From: Rhodosalinus sp046542825
GTDB lineage: Bacteria; Pseudomonadota; Alphaproteobacteria; Rhodobacterales; Rhodobacteraceae
NCBI RefSeq assembly: GCF_046542825.1
Contig: NZ_JBKHAQ010000001.1
Location: 1 to 64,000, forward strand
DNA: 64,000 nucleotides
Reading direction: 5' to 3'
Shown here: one piece after another, positions 47,745-57,402 of the stretch
How the letters are laid out: every line of letters begins with the position of its first letter
Position numbering within the stretch: position 1 is the stretch's first letter
Made by a program: the position numbers and the translations under genes
The notes under the pieces: generated by a model
Told to the model about the DNA's origin: nothing
The model's database searches: none
The model's input: only the letters and a program-made list of their open reading frames with translations

Positions 47745-47773
47745 TTGGGGATTCCCCGGGGGCTGCCTATCTG
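47745..47773 (+). promoter_or_regulatory. Candidate promoter of the RND pump genes
   Basis: TTGGGG (47745-47750) and TATCTG (47768-47773) are exactly 17 bases apart. The start codon of the adaptor gene follows 38 bases later with AGGGGG. The -10 lies in a direct repeat CTGCCTAT CTGCCTAT. No palindromic operator was seen. Confidence 0.35.
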
Positions 47774-47810
47774 CCTATTCTGGCCCGGCAGGGCCGCACG
47801 AGGGGGATGG

Positions 47811-49268
47811 ATGCGATTTCTCAGACAGAGCGTCACGGGCCTGTTCCTGGTGGCCGCGGCGCTGGGCCTTCTGGTCTATGCCGGGCTGTCGCTGCAAGGC
47901 GCGGTGCAGGAGCGCATGGCGCAGGAGCCGCGCGTGCCGCAGGTGCGCGAGCGGGTCTTTGCCGTCGACGTGGTGCGCGCGGAGGCGGGCACCGAGACGC
48001 CGGTCCTGTCCGCCTTCGGCGAGGTGCAGAGCCGCCGCATGCTGGAGCTGCGGGCCGCGGCTGCGGGCCGTGTCGTCGCGCTGTCGGACGACTTCGTCGA
48101 AGGTGGCCAGGTCGCGGCGGGCGAGGTGCTGCTGCGCCTCGACCCGGCCGAGGCGCAGGCGGCGTTCGATCGCGCGCGCGCCGATCTGATGGATGCCGAG
48201 GCCGAGGCGCGGGAGGCCGAGCGCGCCCTGGGCCTCGCGCGGGACGAACTGGCGGCGGCGCGCGATCAGGCCGATCTGCGCGAACGCGCGCTGGCGCGGC
48301 AGAGGGACCTCGCCGGTCGCGGCGTGGGCACGGCGGCGACGGTCGAGACGGCGGAACTGGCGGCCTCCTCGGCGCGGCAGGCGGTGGTCGCGCGGCGGCA
48401 GGCCGAGGCGCAGGCCGAGGCGCGCGTGGCTCAGGCCGCCACCCGGATCACCCGCAGCCGCATCGCGCTTGGGGATGCGGAGCGGCGGCTGGACGACACC
48501 GTGCTGCGCGCGGGGTTCGACGGAACGCTGGCCGATGTCGCGGCGATCGAGGGCGGGCTCGTGTCGCTCAACGAACGGCTCGCGCGGCTGATCGACGCCG
48601 AGGCGCTCGAGGTCGCCTTCCGCGTCTCGACGACGCAATATGCCCGCCTGCTCGATGCGGAGGGCAGGTTGCGGCCCGCGCCGGTGGAGGTGCGGCTCGA
48701 CGTCTTCGGCACCGACCTGTTGGCACGGGGCCAGCTCGAACGCGACAGCGCGGCGGTCGGCGAGGGACAGTCCGGCAGGCTGATCTTCGCCCGGCTCGAG
48801 GCGGCGCGCGGCTTCAAGCCCGGCGATTTCGTCACCGTGCAAATCGAGGAGCCGCCGCTGGAACGCGTCGTGCGACTGCCCGCCGCCGCGCTCGATTCGG
48901 GGGGCGACGTGCTGGTGGTGGGGCCGGACGACCGTCTGGAGGCGATGTCCGTCACCCTGCTGCGACGGCAGGGCGACGAGGTGCTGGTGCGCGCCCCGGG
49001 CCTCGACGGGCGGCAGGTGGTGGCGGCGCGGACGCCTCTGCTCGGCCCCGGCGTGGAGGTGCGCCCGCTTGAGGGCGAAATCGCGAAGGATGCGGCGCCC
49101 GAGCCGATGCTGGAGCTGAGCGAAGAGCGCCGCGCGCGGCTTGTGGCCTTCATCGAGGGCAGCCGGCAGATGCCGGACGACGCCAAGGCGCGGATCCTCG
49201 CGCGGCTTGCCGAGCCCGAGGTGCCCGCCCGGATGGTCGAGCGGATCGAATCGCGGATGGGGGGCTGA
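47811..49268 (+). CDS. RND efflux periplasmic adaptor (membrane fusion protein)
   Basis: This 485-residue protein has one N-terminal membrane anchor (TGLFLVAAALGLLVYAGLSL). A barrel-sandwich/lipoyl half follows (ALSDDFVEGGQVAAGEVLLRLDP), then a coiled-coil hairpin of about 110 residues rich in Ala/Arg/Glu (residues ~115-230), the second lipoyl half (DTVLRAGFDGTLADVAAIEGG) and beta-barrel parts. The C-terminal ~50 residues (from PMLELSEERRARL) form an additional helical tail. It links the permease to an outer-membrane channel. The permease starts 4 bases after its stop. Start chosen by AGGGGG upstream and the membrane anchor. Confidence 0.92.
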   Translation: MRFLRQSVTGLFLVAAALGLLVYAGLSLQGAVQERMAQEPRVPQVRERVFAVDVVRAEAGTETPVLSAFGEVQSRRMLELRAAAAGRVVALSDDFVEGGQVAAGEVLLRLDPAEAQAAFDRARADLMDAEAEAREAERALGLARDELAAARDQADLRERALARQRDLAGRGVGTAATVETAELAASSARQAVVARRQAEAQAEARVAQAATRITRSRIALGDAERRLDDTVLRAGFDGTLADVAAIEGGLVSLNERLARLIDAEALEVAFRVSTTQYARLLDAEGRLRPAPVEVRLDVFGTDLLARGQLERDSAAVGEGQSGRLIFARLEAARGFKPGDFVTVQIEEPPLERVVRLPAAALDSGGDVLVVGPDDRLEAMSVTLLRRQGDEVLVRAPGLDGRQVVAARTPLLGPGVEVRPLEGEIAKDAAPEPMLELSEERRARLVAFIEGSRQMPDDAKARILARLAEPEVPARMVERIESRMGG

Positions 49269-49272
49269 GCGC

Positions 49273-52200
49273 ATGGCGCGCGAGATCCCCGCCCGCGCGG
49301 GCGGCATCCTGTCCTACTTCACGCGGCATCCGACGCTTGCCAACCTGCTTCTGGTGCTCATGCTGGTGGCGGGCCTCGTGTCCTTTCCCAACATGCGCGC
49401 GCAGTTCTTTCCCGACGTGGTGGTGGACGACATCACCGTCTCCGTCGCCTGGCGGGGCGCGGGCGCCGAGGACGTGGACTCGGCCATCGTGCAGGTGCTG
49501 CAGCCCGCGTTGCTGGCGGTCGAGGGGGTGGAGGGCACCGACTCGACCTCGCGGGAGGGGCGGGCGAGCCTGCGCATCGACTTCGAACCCGGCTGGGACA
49601 TGGGGCGCGCGGCGGCGGACGTGCAGACCGCGGTGGACCAGATCGCCACGCTACCGGAGGAGGCCGAAGAGCCGCAGGTGCGCCGCGGCGCCTGGCGCGA
49701 CCGGGTGACGGATGTTGTCGTCACCGGGCCAGTGGGCGTCGAGCAGCTGGCGCGATATGCCGACGAATTCGTCGCGCGGCTCTTCCAGCAGGGGGTGACG
49801 CGTACGACGATCCAGGGCCTTGCCGCGCCGGAGACGGTGGTCGAGGTGCCCTCTGCCGCGCTGATCGCGCACGACCTGAGCATGCAGGAGATCGCCGCCG
49901 CCATCGCCGCCGAAGTCGATGCCGAGCCCGCAGGCGACGTCTCCGGCGCGACCACGCGGGTGCGCACGGGAGTCGAGAAACGCGGCGCCGACGAGATTGC
50001 GGCCATCGTCCTGCGCTCGACGCCCACCGGCGGCACGCTCACCGTCGGAGAGGTCGCCACCGTCCGGGTGGGCGGCCCGGACCGGGAGCGTAGTTATTTC
50101 GTGGGGGAGAATCCGGCGATCTCGGTCCGCGTGGACCGGTCGGACCGCGGCGATGCCATCGGCATCCAGCAGACGGTCGAAGAGGTGGCGGCAGAGCTTC
50201 AGGCCACGCTGCCCGAGGGCGTGAGCGTCGACCTGATCCGCACGCGGGCGGACTACATCACCGGCAGGCTCGACATCCTGATCGAAAACGGGCTGATGGG
50301 CTTGGGCCTTGTCGTGCTGCTGCTGTTCCTGTTTCTCAACGCGCGCACGGCCTTCTGGGTGGCCGCCGGCATTCCCACGGCGATGTTCGCGGCCATCGCG
50401 GTGATGTATGCCGCGGGCCTGACCATCAACATGATCTCGCTCTTCGCGCTGATCATCACGCTGGGCATCGTGGTGGACGACGCCATCGTGGTGGGCGAGC
50501 ACGCCGATCACCGCTATCGCCACCTGGGCGAGCCGCCGGTCGTTGCGGCCGAAAACGCGGCGCGGCGCATGGCGATGCCTGTCTTTGCGGCCACGCTGAC
50601 CACGGTGATCGCCTTCTTCGCGCTCGTCGCGGTGGGCGGGCGCTTCGGCGACCTGATCGCCGACATCCCCTTTACCGTGATCGCGGTGCTGCTGGCCAGC
50701 CTCGTCGAATGCTTCCTGATCCTGCCCAACCACATGAGCCATGCGCTCAAGGCCGCGGACCGCGAACACTGGTACGACTGGCCCTCTCGGCAGGTGAACC
50801 GCGGCTTCGTGCAGGTGCGCGACCGGCTCTTCCGGCCTGCCATGCGGGGCGTCGTGCGCGCGCGCTACGTCGTGCTCGCGGGGGCCGTCGCCGTGCTGGC
50901 GAGCCAGGTGGCGCTGCTGATCTCGGGCGAGGTGTCCTGGCGATTCTTCAACGCGCCCGAGCAGAGTTCCGTCACCGGCAACTTCGCCATGGCCGCCGGA
51001 GCCACCCGCGAGGACAGCCTCGAGCAGATGGCCGCGATGCAGCGCGCGGTCGAGGAGCTGGCGGCGGACTACGAGGCGGAGCACGGCCTGAACCCGGTGC
51101 TCTACGTGCTCGCCGAGGTCGGCGGCAATGCCGGCTGGGGCATGGCGGGGACCGACACCAAGGAACCCTATCAGCTTGGCGGCATCTCCATCGAGTTGAT
51201 CGACGCCGACCTGCGGCCCTATTCGGCCTTCGCCTTCGTGGGCGAGCTGCAGGACCGCGTCGTGCAGCACCCGATGGCCGAGACGGTCAGCTTCCGCGGC
51301 TGGCGCTCGGGGCCCGGGGGCGATGCGCTGGACGTGCAGTTCTACGGCGCCGAGGCGGAGACGCTTAAGGCCGCGGCGGAGGATCTCAAGACGGCGGTCG
51401 CGCGCTTTGCGGAGGTCTCCGGCGTCGAGGACACGCTGGCCTACGACAAGGAGGAGCTGATCCTGGAGCTCACGCCGCAGGGGCAGGCGCTTGGCTTCAC
51501 GCCCGACGAACTGGGGCGCGTGCTGCGCCATCGCCTGGGCGGGATCGAGGCCGCGACCTATCCCGCCGGCCCGCGCAGCGCGACGATCCGGGTGGAACTG
51601 CCCGAGGGCGAACTGACGGCGGATTTCCTGGAGCGCACGCAGATGCGCACGCCTGCGGGCGAATACGTTCCGCTGGCCGACATCGTCTCGGTCGAGCGGC
51701 AGATCGGGTTTTCCACCGTGCGGCGCGAGAACGGTCTGCGCGTTGTATCGGTCACCGGCGATATCGACATGGACGATGCCGCGCGCGCAGCCGAGATCAC
51801 GACCGCGCTGGAGGAAGAGATCCTGCCGGCCATCGCGGCCGAGCGGCAGGTGGACTGGCGCCTTGCCGGTCTCAGCGAACAGGAGGACGCGTTCCTCTCG
51901 GACGCGCTGACGGGGCTCCTGCTGTGCCTCGTGGGCATCTACCTCGCGCTGGCCTGGATCTTCGGCAGCTGGACGCGGCCCCTGGTCGTGATGGCGGTGA
52001 TTCCCTTCGGTCTTGTCGGCGCGGTTTGGGGTCATCACCTGTGGGAGGTGCCGCTGTCGATGTTCTCGGTCGTCGGGCTTCTGGGCATGACCGGCATCAT
52101 CATCAACGATTCCATCGTGCTGGTGACGACGATCGACGAGAAGGCGCGCAGCCGCGGCCTGCGGCCCGCCATCGTGGACGGCGCGGCGGACCGGCTGCGG

Positions 52201-52665
52201 CCCGTGATGCTGACCACCGCGACAACGGTGCTGGGGCTGATGCCGCTGCTCTACGAGGGGTCGAGCCAGGCGGAGTTCCTCAAGCCCACGGTGATCACGC
52301 TGGTCTACGGGCTGGGCTTCGGGATGCTGCTGGTGTTGCTGGTGGTGCCCGCGCTGGTGGCGATGCAGGAGGATGCGGGCCGGCAGGTGCAGGCGTTTCG
52401 CCGCGGGCTGCGGTTTCGCCGGCGCCGGCTGCGGCTTGGTCTGGCGCTCGGGTTTGCCGCGAGCCTCGGCTGGCTCGTGGCGACGCTGGGCTGGACGGCG
52501 GCGACCGGCGCGCTGCCATCTGCGCTGAGCCTGCAGGGACTTGGGGATCTGTCGCCCCTTGTCGCGGCGCTGACGGTCTATCTTGGCGGGATCGCCGTGC
52601 TGGCGACGACCGTCTATCTGGCCGCTGCCGTGGCGGCGCGGCGGACCGCGCGCCGCGCGGCATGA
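49273..52665 (+). CDS. RND family efflux permease (AcrB/MdtB type)
   Basis: This 1130-residue inner-membrane proton/drug antiporter has the RND layout: TM1 (LANLLLVLMLVAGLVSFPNM), two large periplasmic loops and two halves of six helices. The proton-relay helix is seen as LGIVVDDAIVVGEHADH (conserved DD). The family ends of each half read FFALVAVGGRFGDLIADIPF and GLLGMTGIIINDSIVLVTTI. A cytosolic Arg-rich tail follows a final two-helix extension (about residues 1055-1130) beyond the usual RND length of ~1040. No outer-membrane channel or local regulator gene is adjacent. Confidence 0.94.
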   Translation: MAREIPARAGGILSYFTRHPTLANLLLVLMLVAGLVSFPNMRAQFFPDVVVDDITVSVAWRGAGAEDVDSAIVQVLQPALLAVEGVEGTDSTSREGRASLRIDFEPGWDMGRAAADVQTAVDQIATLPEEAEEPQVRRGAWRDRVTDVVVTGPVGVEQLARYADEFVARLFQQGVTRTTIQGLAAPETVVEVPSAALIAHDLSMQEIAAAIAAEVDAEPAGDVSGATTRVRTGVEKRGADEIAAIVLRSTPTGGTLTVGEVATVRVGGPDRERSYFVGENPAISVRVDRSDRGDAIGIQQTVEEVAAELQATLPEGVSVDLIRTRADYITGRLDILIENGLMGLGLVVLLLFLFLNARTAFWVAAGIPTAMFAAIAVMYAAGLTINMISLFALIITLGIVVDDAIVVGEHADHRYRHLGEPPVVAAENAARRMAMPVFAATLTTVIAFFALVAVGGRFGDLIADIPFTVIAVLLASLVECFLILPNHMSHALKAADREHWYDWPSRQVNRGFVQVRDRLFRPAMRGVVRARYVVLAGAVAVLASQVALLISGEVSWRFFNAPEQSSVTGNFAMAAGATREDSLEQMAAMQRAVEELAADYEAEHGLNPVLYVLAEVGGNAGWGMAGTDTKEPYQLGGISIELIDADLRPYSAFAFVGELQDRVVQHPMAETVSFRGWRSGPGGDALDVQFYGAEAETLKAAAEDLKTAVARFAEVSGVEDTLAYDKEELILELTPQGQALGFTPDELGRVLRHRLGGIEAATYPAGPRSATIRVELPEGELTADFLERTQMRTPAGEYVPLADIVSVERQIGFSTVRRENGLRVVSVTGDIDMDDAARAAEITTALEEEILPAIAAERQVDWRLAGLSEQEDAFLSDALTGLLLCLVGIYLALAWIFGSWTRPLVVMAVIPFGLVGAVWGHHLWEVPLSMFSVVGLLGMTGIIINDSIVLVTTIDEKARSRGLRPAIVDGAADRLRPVMLTTATTVLGLMPLLYEGSSQAEFLKPTVITLVYGLGFGMLLVLLVVPALVAMQEDAGRQVQAFRRGLRFRRRRLRLGLALGFAASLGWLVATLGWTAATGALPSALSLQGLGDLSPLVAALTVYLGGIAVLATTVYLAAAVAARRTARRAA

Positions 52666-52674
52666 GAGGCAAGA

Positions 52675-52781
52675 AAGCGCGTTGCAACGCGCTTGCAAGC
52701 GGTTTGGAAACCGCTTGGCGCGCTCCATGCCAAGGGAAGCGAATCGATGACGCGCGGCGTCAAGCGCGTTGCAACGCGCTT
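52675..52781. repeat. Three GC-type palindromes between RND permease and the DsbD-like gene
   Basis: AAGCGCGTTGCAACGCGCTT occurs perfectly at 52675-52694 and again at 52762-52781. Between them, CAAGCGGTTT-GG-AAACCGCTTG lies at 52696-52717. All sit in the 130-base gap between convergent stops. The identical 20-mers 67 bases apart are the strongest repeat in the window. Confidence 0.85.
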
Positions 52782-52795
52782 TCCCGAGGCACGGG

Positions 52796-53605
52796 TCACT
52801 TCGCGGAACACCCCCGGATATCGATCGCCGTGCCCGAGCCCAGCAGCGTGATCCGCAGCGCGCCGCGGTCGAGGGCGAAGTCGCCGCCCTCCATGTGTTC
52901 CAGAACGCTGGTCGCCGTCAGGCGGTCCGGAGAGATGCGGGCGATGTCCGGTTCGGACACCCAGATTTCCGGATCGCCCGCCTCGATCACCGCCGCGCCC
53001 GTGCGTCCGGCGCGCGGCATCTCGATCTCCGCTGTCAGGCGCAGGCCGCGTGCGCCTGGCACGATGGTGCAGGCGACCCGGCGCACGCCCGCCTCCGCCG
53101 CGCTGAGGGGACGCGCGGCCAGTGCCGCGGCGATCGCCGGATCGGGCCGGGATGCGTCCTCCGGTAACACCTCTGCCACGCCCAGCGAGGTCGGGACGCA
53201 GATATCCTCGCAGACGCCCAGTTCCACCCGGGCATCGAGGCGGATCGGGGCGCCTTCGCGCAGGGGACGGACGTGCAGCGGCAGCACCACCTCGCCCTCG
53301 TAGACGATCGAGCGCATCCCGTTCTGGTCGAAGATCTGCGGCATGGGCCAGGCGATCTCGACCGCGCGCAGGTTTTCCGACCCGCTCCAGTCGAAGCGCG
53401 GGGGGATGCCTGCGTCGCCCGGGGCGCGCCAGTAGGTCTTCCACCCCGGCGCCAGTGTCAGCCGCAGCCCGGCCATGTGCGTGCCGTCGTCGAGGCGCCA
53501 GCCGGGCAGGATCTCGCCCGCGATCACGTCGAGCGCGCGGGCGGGCAGGGGAAGGGCAAGCGCGGCGCAGGAAAACGCGGCAAGGAGCATCTGTCGCACT
53601 GTCAT
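52796..53605 (-). CDS. Protein-disulfide reductase DsbD N-domain-like protein
   Basis: This 269-residue periplasmic protein has a Sec signal (MTVRQMLLAAFSCAALALPLPARA). One nDsbD-type immunoglobulin-like domain follows: GWKTYWRAPGDAGIPPRFDW (shown in part as TYWRAPGDAGIPPRFDWSGS), then LGVCEDICVPTSLG with the reactive CxxxC pair. nDsbD passes electrons from the membrane part of DsbD to DsbC-type partners. Full DsbD is a three-domain protein; here only this domain is encoded. A CcdA-type membrane protein is encoded 4 kb away. It is convergent with the RND operon. Confidence 0.85.
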   Translation of the reverse strand: MTVRQMLLAAFSCAALALPLPARALDVIAGEILPGWRLDDGTHMAGLRLTLAPGWKTYWRAPGDAGIPPRFDWSGSENLRAVEIAWPMPQIFDQNGMRSIVYEGEVVLPLHVRPLREGAPIRLDARVELGVCEDICVPTSLGVAEVLPEDASRPDPAIAAALAARPLSAAEAGVRRVACTIVPGARGLRLTAEIEMPRAGRTGAAVIEAGDPEIWVSEPDIARISPDRLTATSVLEHMEGGDFALDRGALRITLLGSGTAIDIRGCSAK

Positions 53606-53727
53606 GGCCCCGACATCGCGCAGCGCGCACAGTTTGCCAAGTCGCGCCGCCTCACGTTGCGGCGAGCGCGCGGCCTTGAACCCGTCCCGTGCCGGGGTCA
53701 TGTTGAACGGCAGACCGGAGAGGCCGC

Positions 53728-54294
53728 ATGTCCGAGACCACCCCGCTGACCGGAAAGCTGCTGATCGCGATGCCCGCGATGGGCGACCCGCGCTTCGCGC
53801 GCAGCGTCGTCTTTCTCTGCGCGCATTCCGAGGAAGGGGCGATGGGCCTGATCCTGAACAAGCCCACCGACGACATCACCCTTGCCGACCTTTTCGAGCA
53901 GCTCTCGATCGAGGCCGGGCCGCAGGCGCGGCGCATGAAGGTGCATTTCGGCGGTCCGGTCGAGACCGGGCGCGGCTTCGTGCTGCACGGGCCCGACTAT
54001 GCCTCTGACCGCTCGACCCTGCATGTCGATGCGAACTTCGGCATGACCGCGACGCTCGACATCCTCGAGGAGCTTGCGCGCGGCAAGGGACCTCAGAAGG
54101 CGCTGATGGCGCTGGGCTATGCCGGCTGGGGGCCCGGGCAGCTCGAGGCCGAACTCGCGGAAAATGCCTGGCTCACCACGGAGGCGACGCCCGAGCTGGT
54201 CTTTGCCGCCGACGACGGTGGCAAGTGGCAGGCGGCACTTGGCACGCTGGGCATCGACGCGCTCATGCTGTCGGGCAGCGGCGGGCGCGCCTGA
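53728..54294 (+). CDS. YqgE/AlgH family protein
   Basis: This 188-residue protein carries the UPF0301/YqgE signature LIAMPAMGDPRFARSVVFLC AHSEEGAMGLILNKP (given in two runs) and VHFGGPVETGRGFVLHGPDY, IHYGYAGW-like LGYAGWGPGQLEAELAENAW. The function of the family is unsettled; AlgH was linked to alginate regulation in Pseudomonas. GGAGAGG precedes the ATG. It is divergent from the DsbD-like gene and has a 422-base empty stretch after it. Confidence 0.93.
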   Translation: MSETTPLTGKLLIAMPAMGDPRFARSVVFLCAHSEEGAMGLILNKPTDDITLADLFEQLSIEAGPQARRMKVHFGGPVETGRGFVLHGPDYASDRSTLHVDANFGMTATLDILEELARGKGPQKALMALGYAGWGPGQLEAELAENAWLTTEATPELVFAADDGGKWQAALGTLGIDALMLSGSGGRA

Positions 54295-54716
54295 GGGCCT
54301 TCGGGGCGTTGCCGGCGGGCACGGGACTGTCCGGATCGCGGGGGTTGTGCGCCCGGGCAGGCGCGGACGGTCCCCTTCCGGCGGCACCGGGCGGGACTGT
54401 GCCGCAGCGGATCCAGCGCGAGACGTGCAGCCGGATATGCCTGCCCGGCAAGACAGGGCGCCGGCCGGCGGCATCGCTTCGGTCGGCAGCGGGCCTGTCG
54501 GCGCGCAGAGCGGTGCAAGCGCCTCCTCCTCTCGCGGGCTTGCCGCTTCGCGTCTGGACGCAAGGGAATCCGGATCGTCGCGCAGCAGCCCTGAAGGGCA
54601 GGCGCCATGCCGTTGCTGTCCGTGTTGCACGACCGTGGATCACGCCAGTTGCCATGCGGCCGACAGGAGGCGTGCCCTCGACCGTCGCTGCGCCTGACGG
54701 CTCCGTCGGCAGCGAT
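54295..54716. other. Gene-free stretch between YqgE and P450 genes
   Basis: No frame in these 422 bases shows coding character on either strand. A small dyad GCCCTGAAGGGC lies near 54590 and may be the end of a transcript. No tRNA, riboswitch or mobile-element trace was recognised. Confidence 0.5.
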
Positions 54717-56078
54717 TCAGCGTCCGGCAACTTTCAGCCAGATACCCTCGCGTGAGCGCACGGTCAGATGCGCCACCGGCACCGGTGGCGGGCGCGTGCC
54801 CGGCGCGACCTGCAGGTCACGCAGCAGCCGCGCCAGCAGCAGCACGCCCTCGACCATCGCGAAGCCGGCGCCGGTGCAGACCCGGGGACCGGCCGAGAAG
54901 GGCATGTAGGCCTCGCGCGCGCAGCTGCGGCCGTTCTCCGTCTCCCACCGGGCAGGATCGAAGCCGTCGGGGTTGTCCCAGAGCCGGGTGTGCCGGTGCT
55001 GATGCCAGGGCGAGAGCACGATCTGCGCGCCGCGGGGCAGGTCGCGGTCGCGGAACCGCTCTGCCTGCGTTGCCTCGCGCACCATCATGGGCACCGGCGG
55101 GTAGAGGCGGAGCGCCTCGCGGAAGACGTCGCGCGTCACGCGCAGGCGCGAGACGGCGGCGAAATCGGCCGGTGCGTCGCGCGGCAGATTGGCGCGCGCC
55201 TCCTCTGCCACGCGGTCCTGCCAGTCGGGAAAGATCGCCATCAGGTAGAGCGTCCAGGCGAGCGCCGAGGCCGAGGTCTCGTGCCCGGCGAGGAAGAAGA
55301 TCGCCACCTGGTCAACCATCTCTTCCGTGGTGAAGGTCTCTCCGGTCACCGGGTCGCGGGTCGTCATGATCTTGGTGGCCAGGTCGTCGGGCGCCGCGCC
55401 GGCCTCGATCGCGCGCATCCGCTCTGCCGTCAGTTCGGTGATCAGCGCCCGGATCGCGCGGGCCGAGGCGCGGGTGCGCCGGCGGTGCCCGCGCGGCAGC
55501 CAGCGCGGCAGGGGCACGAAGGCGGCGGCGTTCAGGATCGGCTGGGTGCGCTGGTAGGCGCGGAATTCGTGGAAGACCTCCCGCGCGATGCGGTGTTCTA
55601 TGGGGATCGAGAACAGCGTGCGAAAGATCACGTCGGCGGCGGCGTGGCTGGTCTGTTCCTCGATCTCCACCTCCTCGCCCGCTTGCGCGGCGAGGCGGGC
55701 CGCCGCGGCCTCTGCCGCGTCGCGCATCGCCGGGAAGGTGTCCTTGAGCCGCCCGCCCTCGAAGGCCGGGTCGATGATCCGGCGCTGCCGCTTCCAGGCC
55801 TCGCCGTTGGTCACGAAGACCGACTCGCCCAGCAGCGGGCGCAGCCCTTCCGAGATGCGGTCCGACTTGGGGAAGTCGTCGGGCCGCTCCTTGAGGACGC
55901 AGCGCACGAGGTCGGGCTGGTTGACGAGGTAGGACCGGAAGAAGGGGGTGCGGAACTCCGCCATCCAGGCGCGGTAGAGCCGTTCGGGCTGCGCCGACAG
56001 GATGTCCTGCCGGAAGAGCCGCAGGTAGCGCCAGAGCGAGACGCGCTCGGCGCGCGCAGGCGGCTTGGGCGGGATCAT
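54717..56078 (-). CDS. Cytochrome P450
   Basis: This 453-residue heme monooxygenase inserts oxygen into a lipophilic substrate. The I-helix oxygen-binding motif is IFFLAGHETSASALAW (AGxET), the K-helix ExxR is in FREALRLYPPVPM, and the heme-Cys loop is MPFSAGPRVCTGAGFAMVEG (F-x2-G-x-R-x-C-x-G). There is no membrane anchor, so it is soluble and needs ferredoxin-type electron donors that are not encoded here. The start overlaps the upstream hydrolase stop in an ATGA junction, so the two are co-translated. The class resembles eukaryote-like (CYP4/CYP102-type) bacterial P450s; the substrate is unknown. Confidence 0.95.
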   Translation of the reverse strand: MIPPKPPARAERVSLWRYLRLFRQDILSAQPERLYRAWMAEFRTPFFRSYLVNQPDLVRCVLKERPDDFPKSDRISEGLRPLLGESVFVTNGEAWKRQRRIIDPAFEGGRLKDTFPAMRDAAEAAAARLAAQAGEEVEIEEQTSHAAADVIFRTLFSIPIEHRIAREVFHEFRAYQRTQPILNAAAFVPLPRWLPRGHRRRTRASARAIRALITELTAERMRAIEAGAAPDDLATKIMTTRDPVTGETFTTEEMVDQVAIFFLAGHETSASALAWTLYLMAIFPDWQDRVAEEARANLPRDAPADFAAVSRLRVTRDVFREALRLYPPVPMMVREATQAERFRDRDLPRGAQIVLSPWHQHRHTRLWDNPDGFDPARWETENGRSCAREAYMPFSAGPRVCTGAGFAMVEGVLLLARLLRDLQVAPGTRPPPVPVAHLTVRSREGIWLKVAGR

Positions 56079-57286
56079 GCGGCGCGGCTGGTGTATTTCG
56101 ACAGCGGCCGCTCGATGCGCGAGCGCGAGGGCGCGCGCCCGGCAAAGCGCGCGGCCAGGGTGCGGGGGCCGGCCGTGACGCGGAAGTAGTCGTAGTCGCC
56201 GGGCCGGTCGAAGGCGCAGAGATACTGGAAATGCAGCCGGAAGAAGCGCCAGCGCAGCGCGCGCCAGCGCTCCGGGCTCAGCGTCTGCGTGAAAGCGGCC
56301 GAGATCACCAGCGGCCAGCGCTTGGCCGGCCCCGCCACGCCCGATACGGCGACCGGATCGCAGAGCGCAAAGGCGCAGCCGTCGCCGGGGGCGGTCACGT
56401 CGACCCAGGTGAGCGCATCGCTTTCGGACAGGAAGGCCAGGTCGGCGCGCAGCCGCTGCGCCCGTGGCAGGAAGGACATCATCGGCACGACCTGCCCCAG
56501 CGAGAGGAACCCCAGCGCCGGACCGTCGGCGGGCACGCGGCCCGTGCGGACCAGGTCGGCCAGCACCGAGACGGCCAGATGCGCACCCGAGGAATGGCCG
56601 ACCACCAGCACCTCGTCCCAGTCCTCGGCCAGCGCCTCGGCGATACGGTCCGTGAACTCGGCCAGCCGGCGTTCCAGCGCGGGCGGGTTCGCGCCCCGCC
56701 AGTGCGCCGAGAACGCGTAGTCGTGCATCAGGTAATGGGCATAGACGCGACCGTCCTGCCGCTTGAACCATGCAAGGATCGGCCAGACGACGGCGAGGCC
56801 CGCCCAGGCGGCCAGAGGGTGGACGAGCCGCGCAAGCAGGCTGCCGAGCGCCCAGGCCGCGAGGAGGGCAAGGCCGAGTTGCCCCAGCAGCATCGCGACC
56901 GGGTAGAAGGCCGCGATGACCGGCCCCTTGCGCAGCCGCATCAGCCGCCAGAGCGCGCCGGTGGCGCCGTAGATCCACGCCGTGCGCACGAGCTGGCCGT
57001 AGGTCGCCGGCACCCCCTGCGCCATGCTGCCGCGCACGATGTCCGACCAGACGAGCACCTCGAATTCGGCGTGCACCTCCGCGCCGTCGATCCGCGCGTC
57101 GACGCCCCAGCCGGCGCCGCGCCGCGCCTCGCGCGGGGCGAGGGCGATCTCGTGGCCTGAGAGCGCCGCCTGTTCGGCCGCCTCGCGGCGGTAGAGCTCG
57201 CGGTAGCGCCGCGGCGGAAAGGGGTCGTAGCCGGGAATGTAGAACACCCGGCGCCGCGCCACCTGTCTGTCCGTGCTTCCGCCCAT
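56075..57286 (-). CDS. Membrane-associated alpha/beta-hydrolase-like protein
   Basis: This 403-residue protein begins MGGSTDRQVARRRVFYIPGY. It has two adjacent hydrophobic helices near residues 130-190 (GPVIAAFYPVAMLLGQLGLA and LVHPLAAWAGLAVVWPILAW). A serine-hydrolase elbow follows, VLVVGHSSGAHLAVSVLADL (GHSSG); the later acid and His are not certain. YIPGYDPFPPRRYRELYRRE is a typical start of this Rhodobacterales family. Coupled with the P450 by an ATGA overlap, it may act on the same lipid-like substrate. The function is inferred. Confidence 0.78.
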   Translation of the reverse strand: MGGSTDRQVARRRVFYIPGYDPFPPRRYRELYRREAAEQAALSGHEIALAPREARRGAGWGVDARIDGAEVHAEFEVLVWSDIVRGSMAQGVPATYGQLVRTAWIYGATGALWRLMRLRKGPVIAAFYPVAMLLGQLGLALLAAWALGSLLARLVHPLAAWAGLAVVWPILAWFKRQDGRVYAHYLMHDYAFSAHWRGANPPALERRLAEFTDRIAEALAEDWDEVLVVGHSSGAHLAVSVLADLVRTGRVPADGPALGFLSLGQVVPMMSFLPRAQRLRADLAFLSESDALTWVDVTAPGDGCAFALCDPVAVSGVAGPAKRWPLVISAAFTQTLSPERWRALRWRFFRLHFQYLCAFDRPGDYDYFRVTAGPRTLAARFAGRAPSRSRIERPLSKYTSRAA

Positions 57287-57402
57287 GCCCTTGGCCTCTT
57301 GCGTGGCGAAAAGCCTAGCGTGGTAATCGGGCGAGAGTAAGGCTTGCCGCGCGCGTCGCCCGTGCGGCAGCGGAGGGCGGCGCGGCAAGCCTGCGCCGCG
57401 GT

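Noticed and set aside
54295..54716. Short plus-strand frames after yqgE as a small gene
   Set aside because: They lack start signals and show Arg/Pro/Ser-rich chance composition in all frames.
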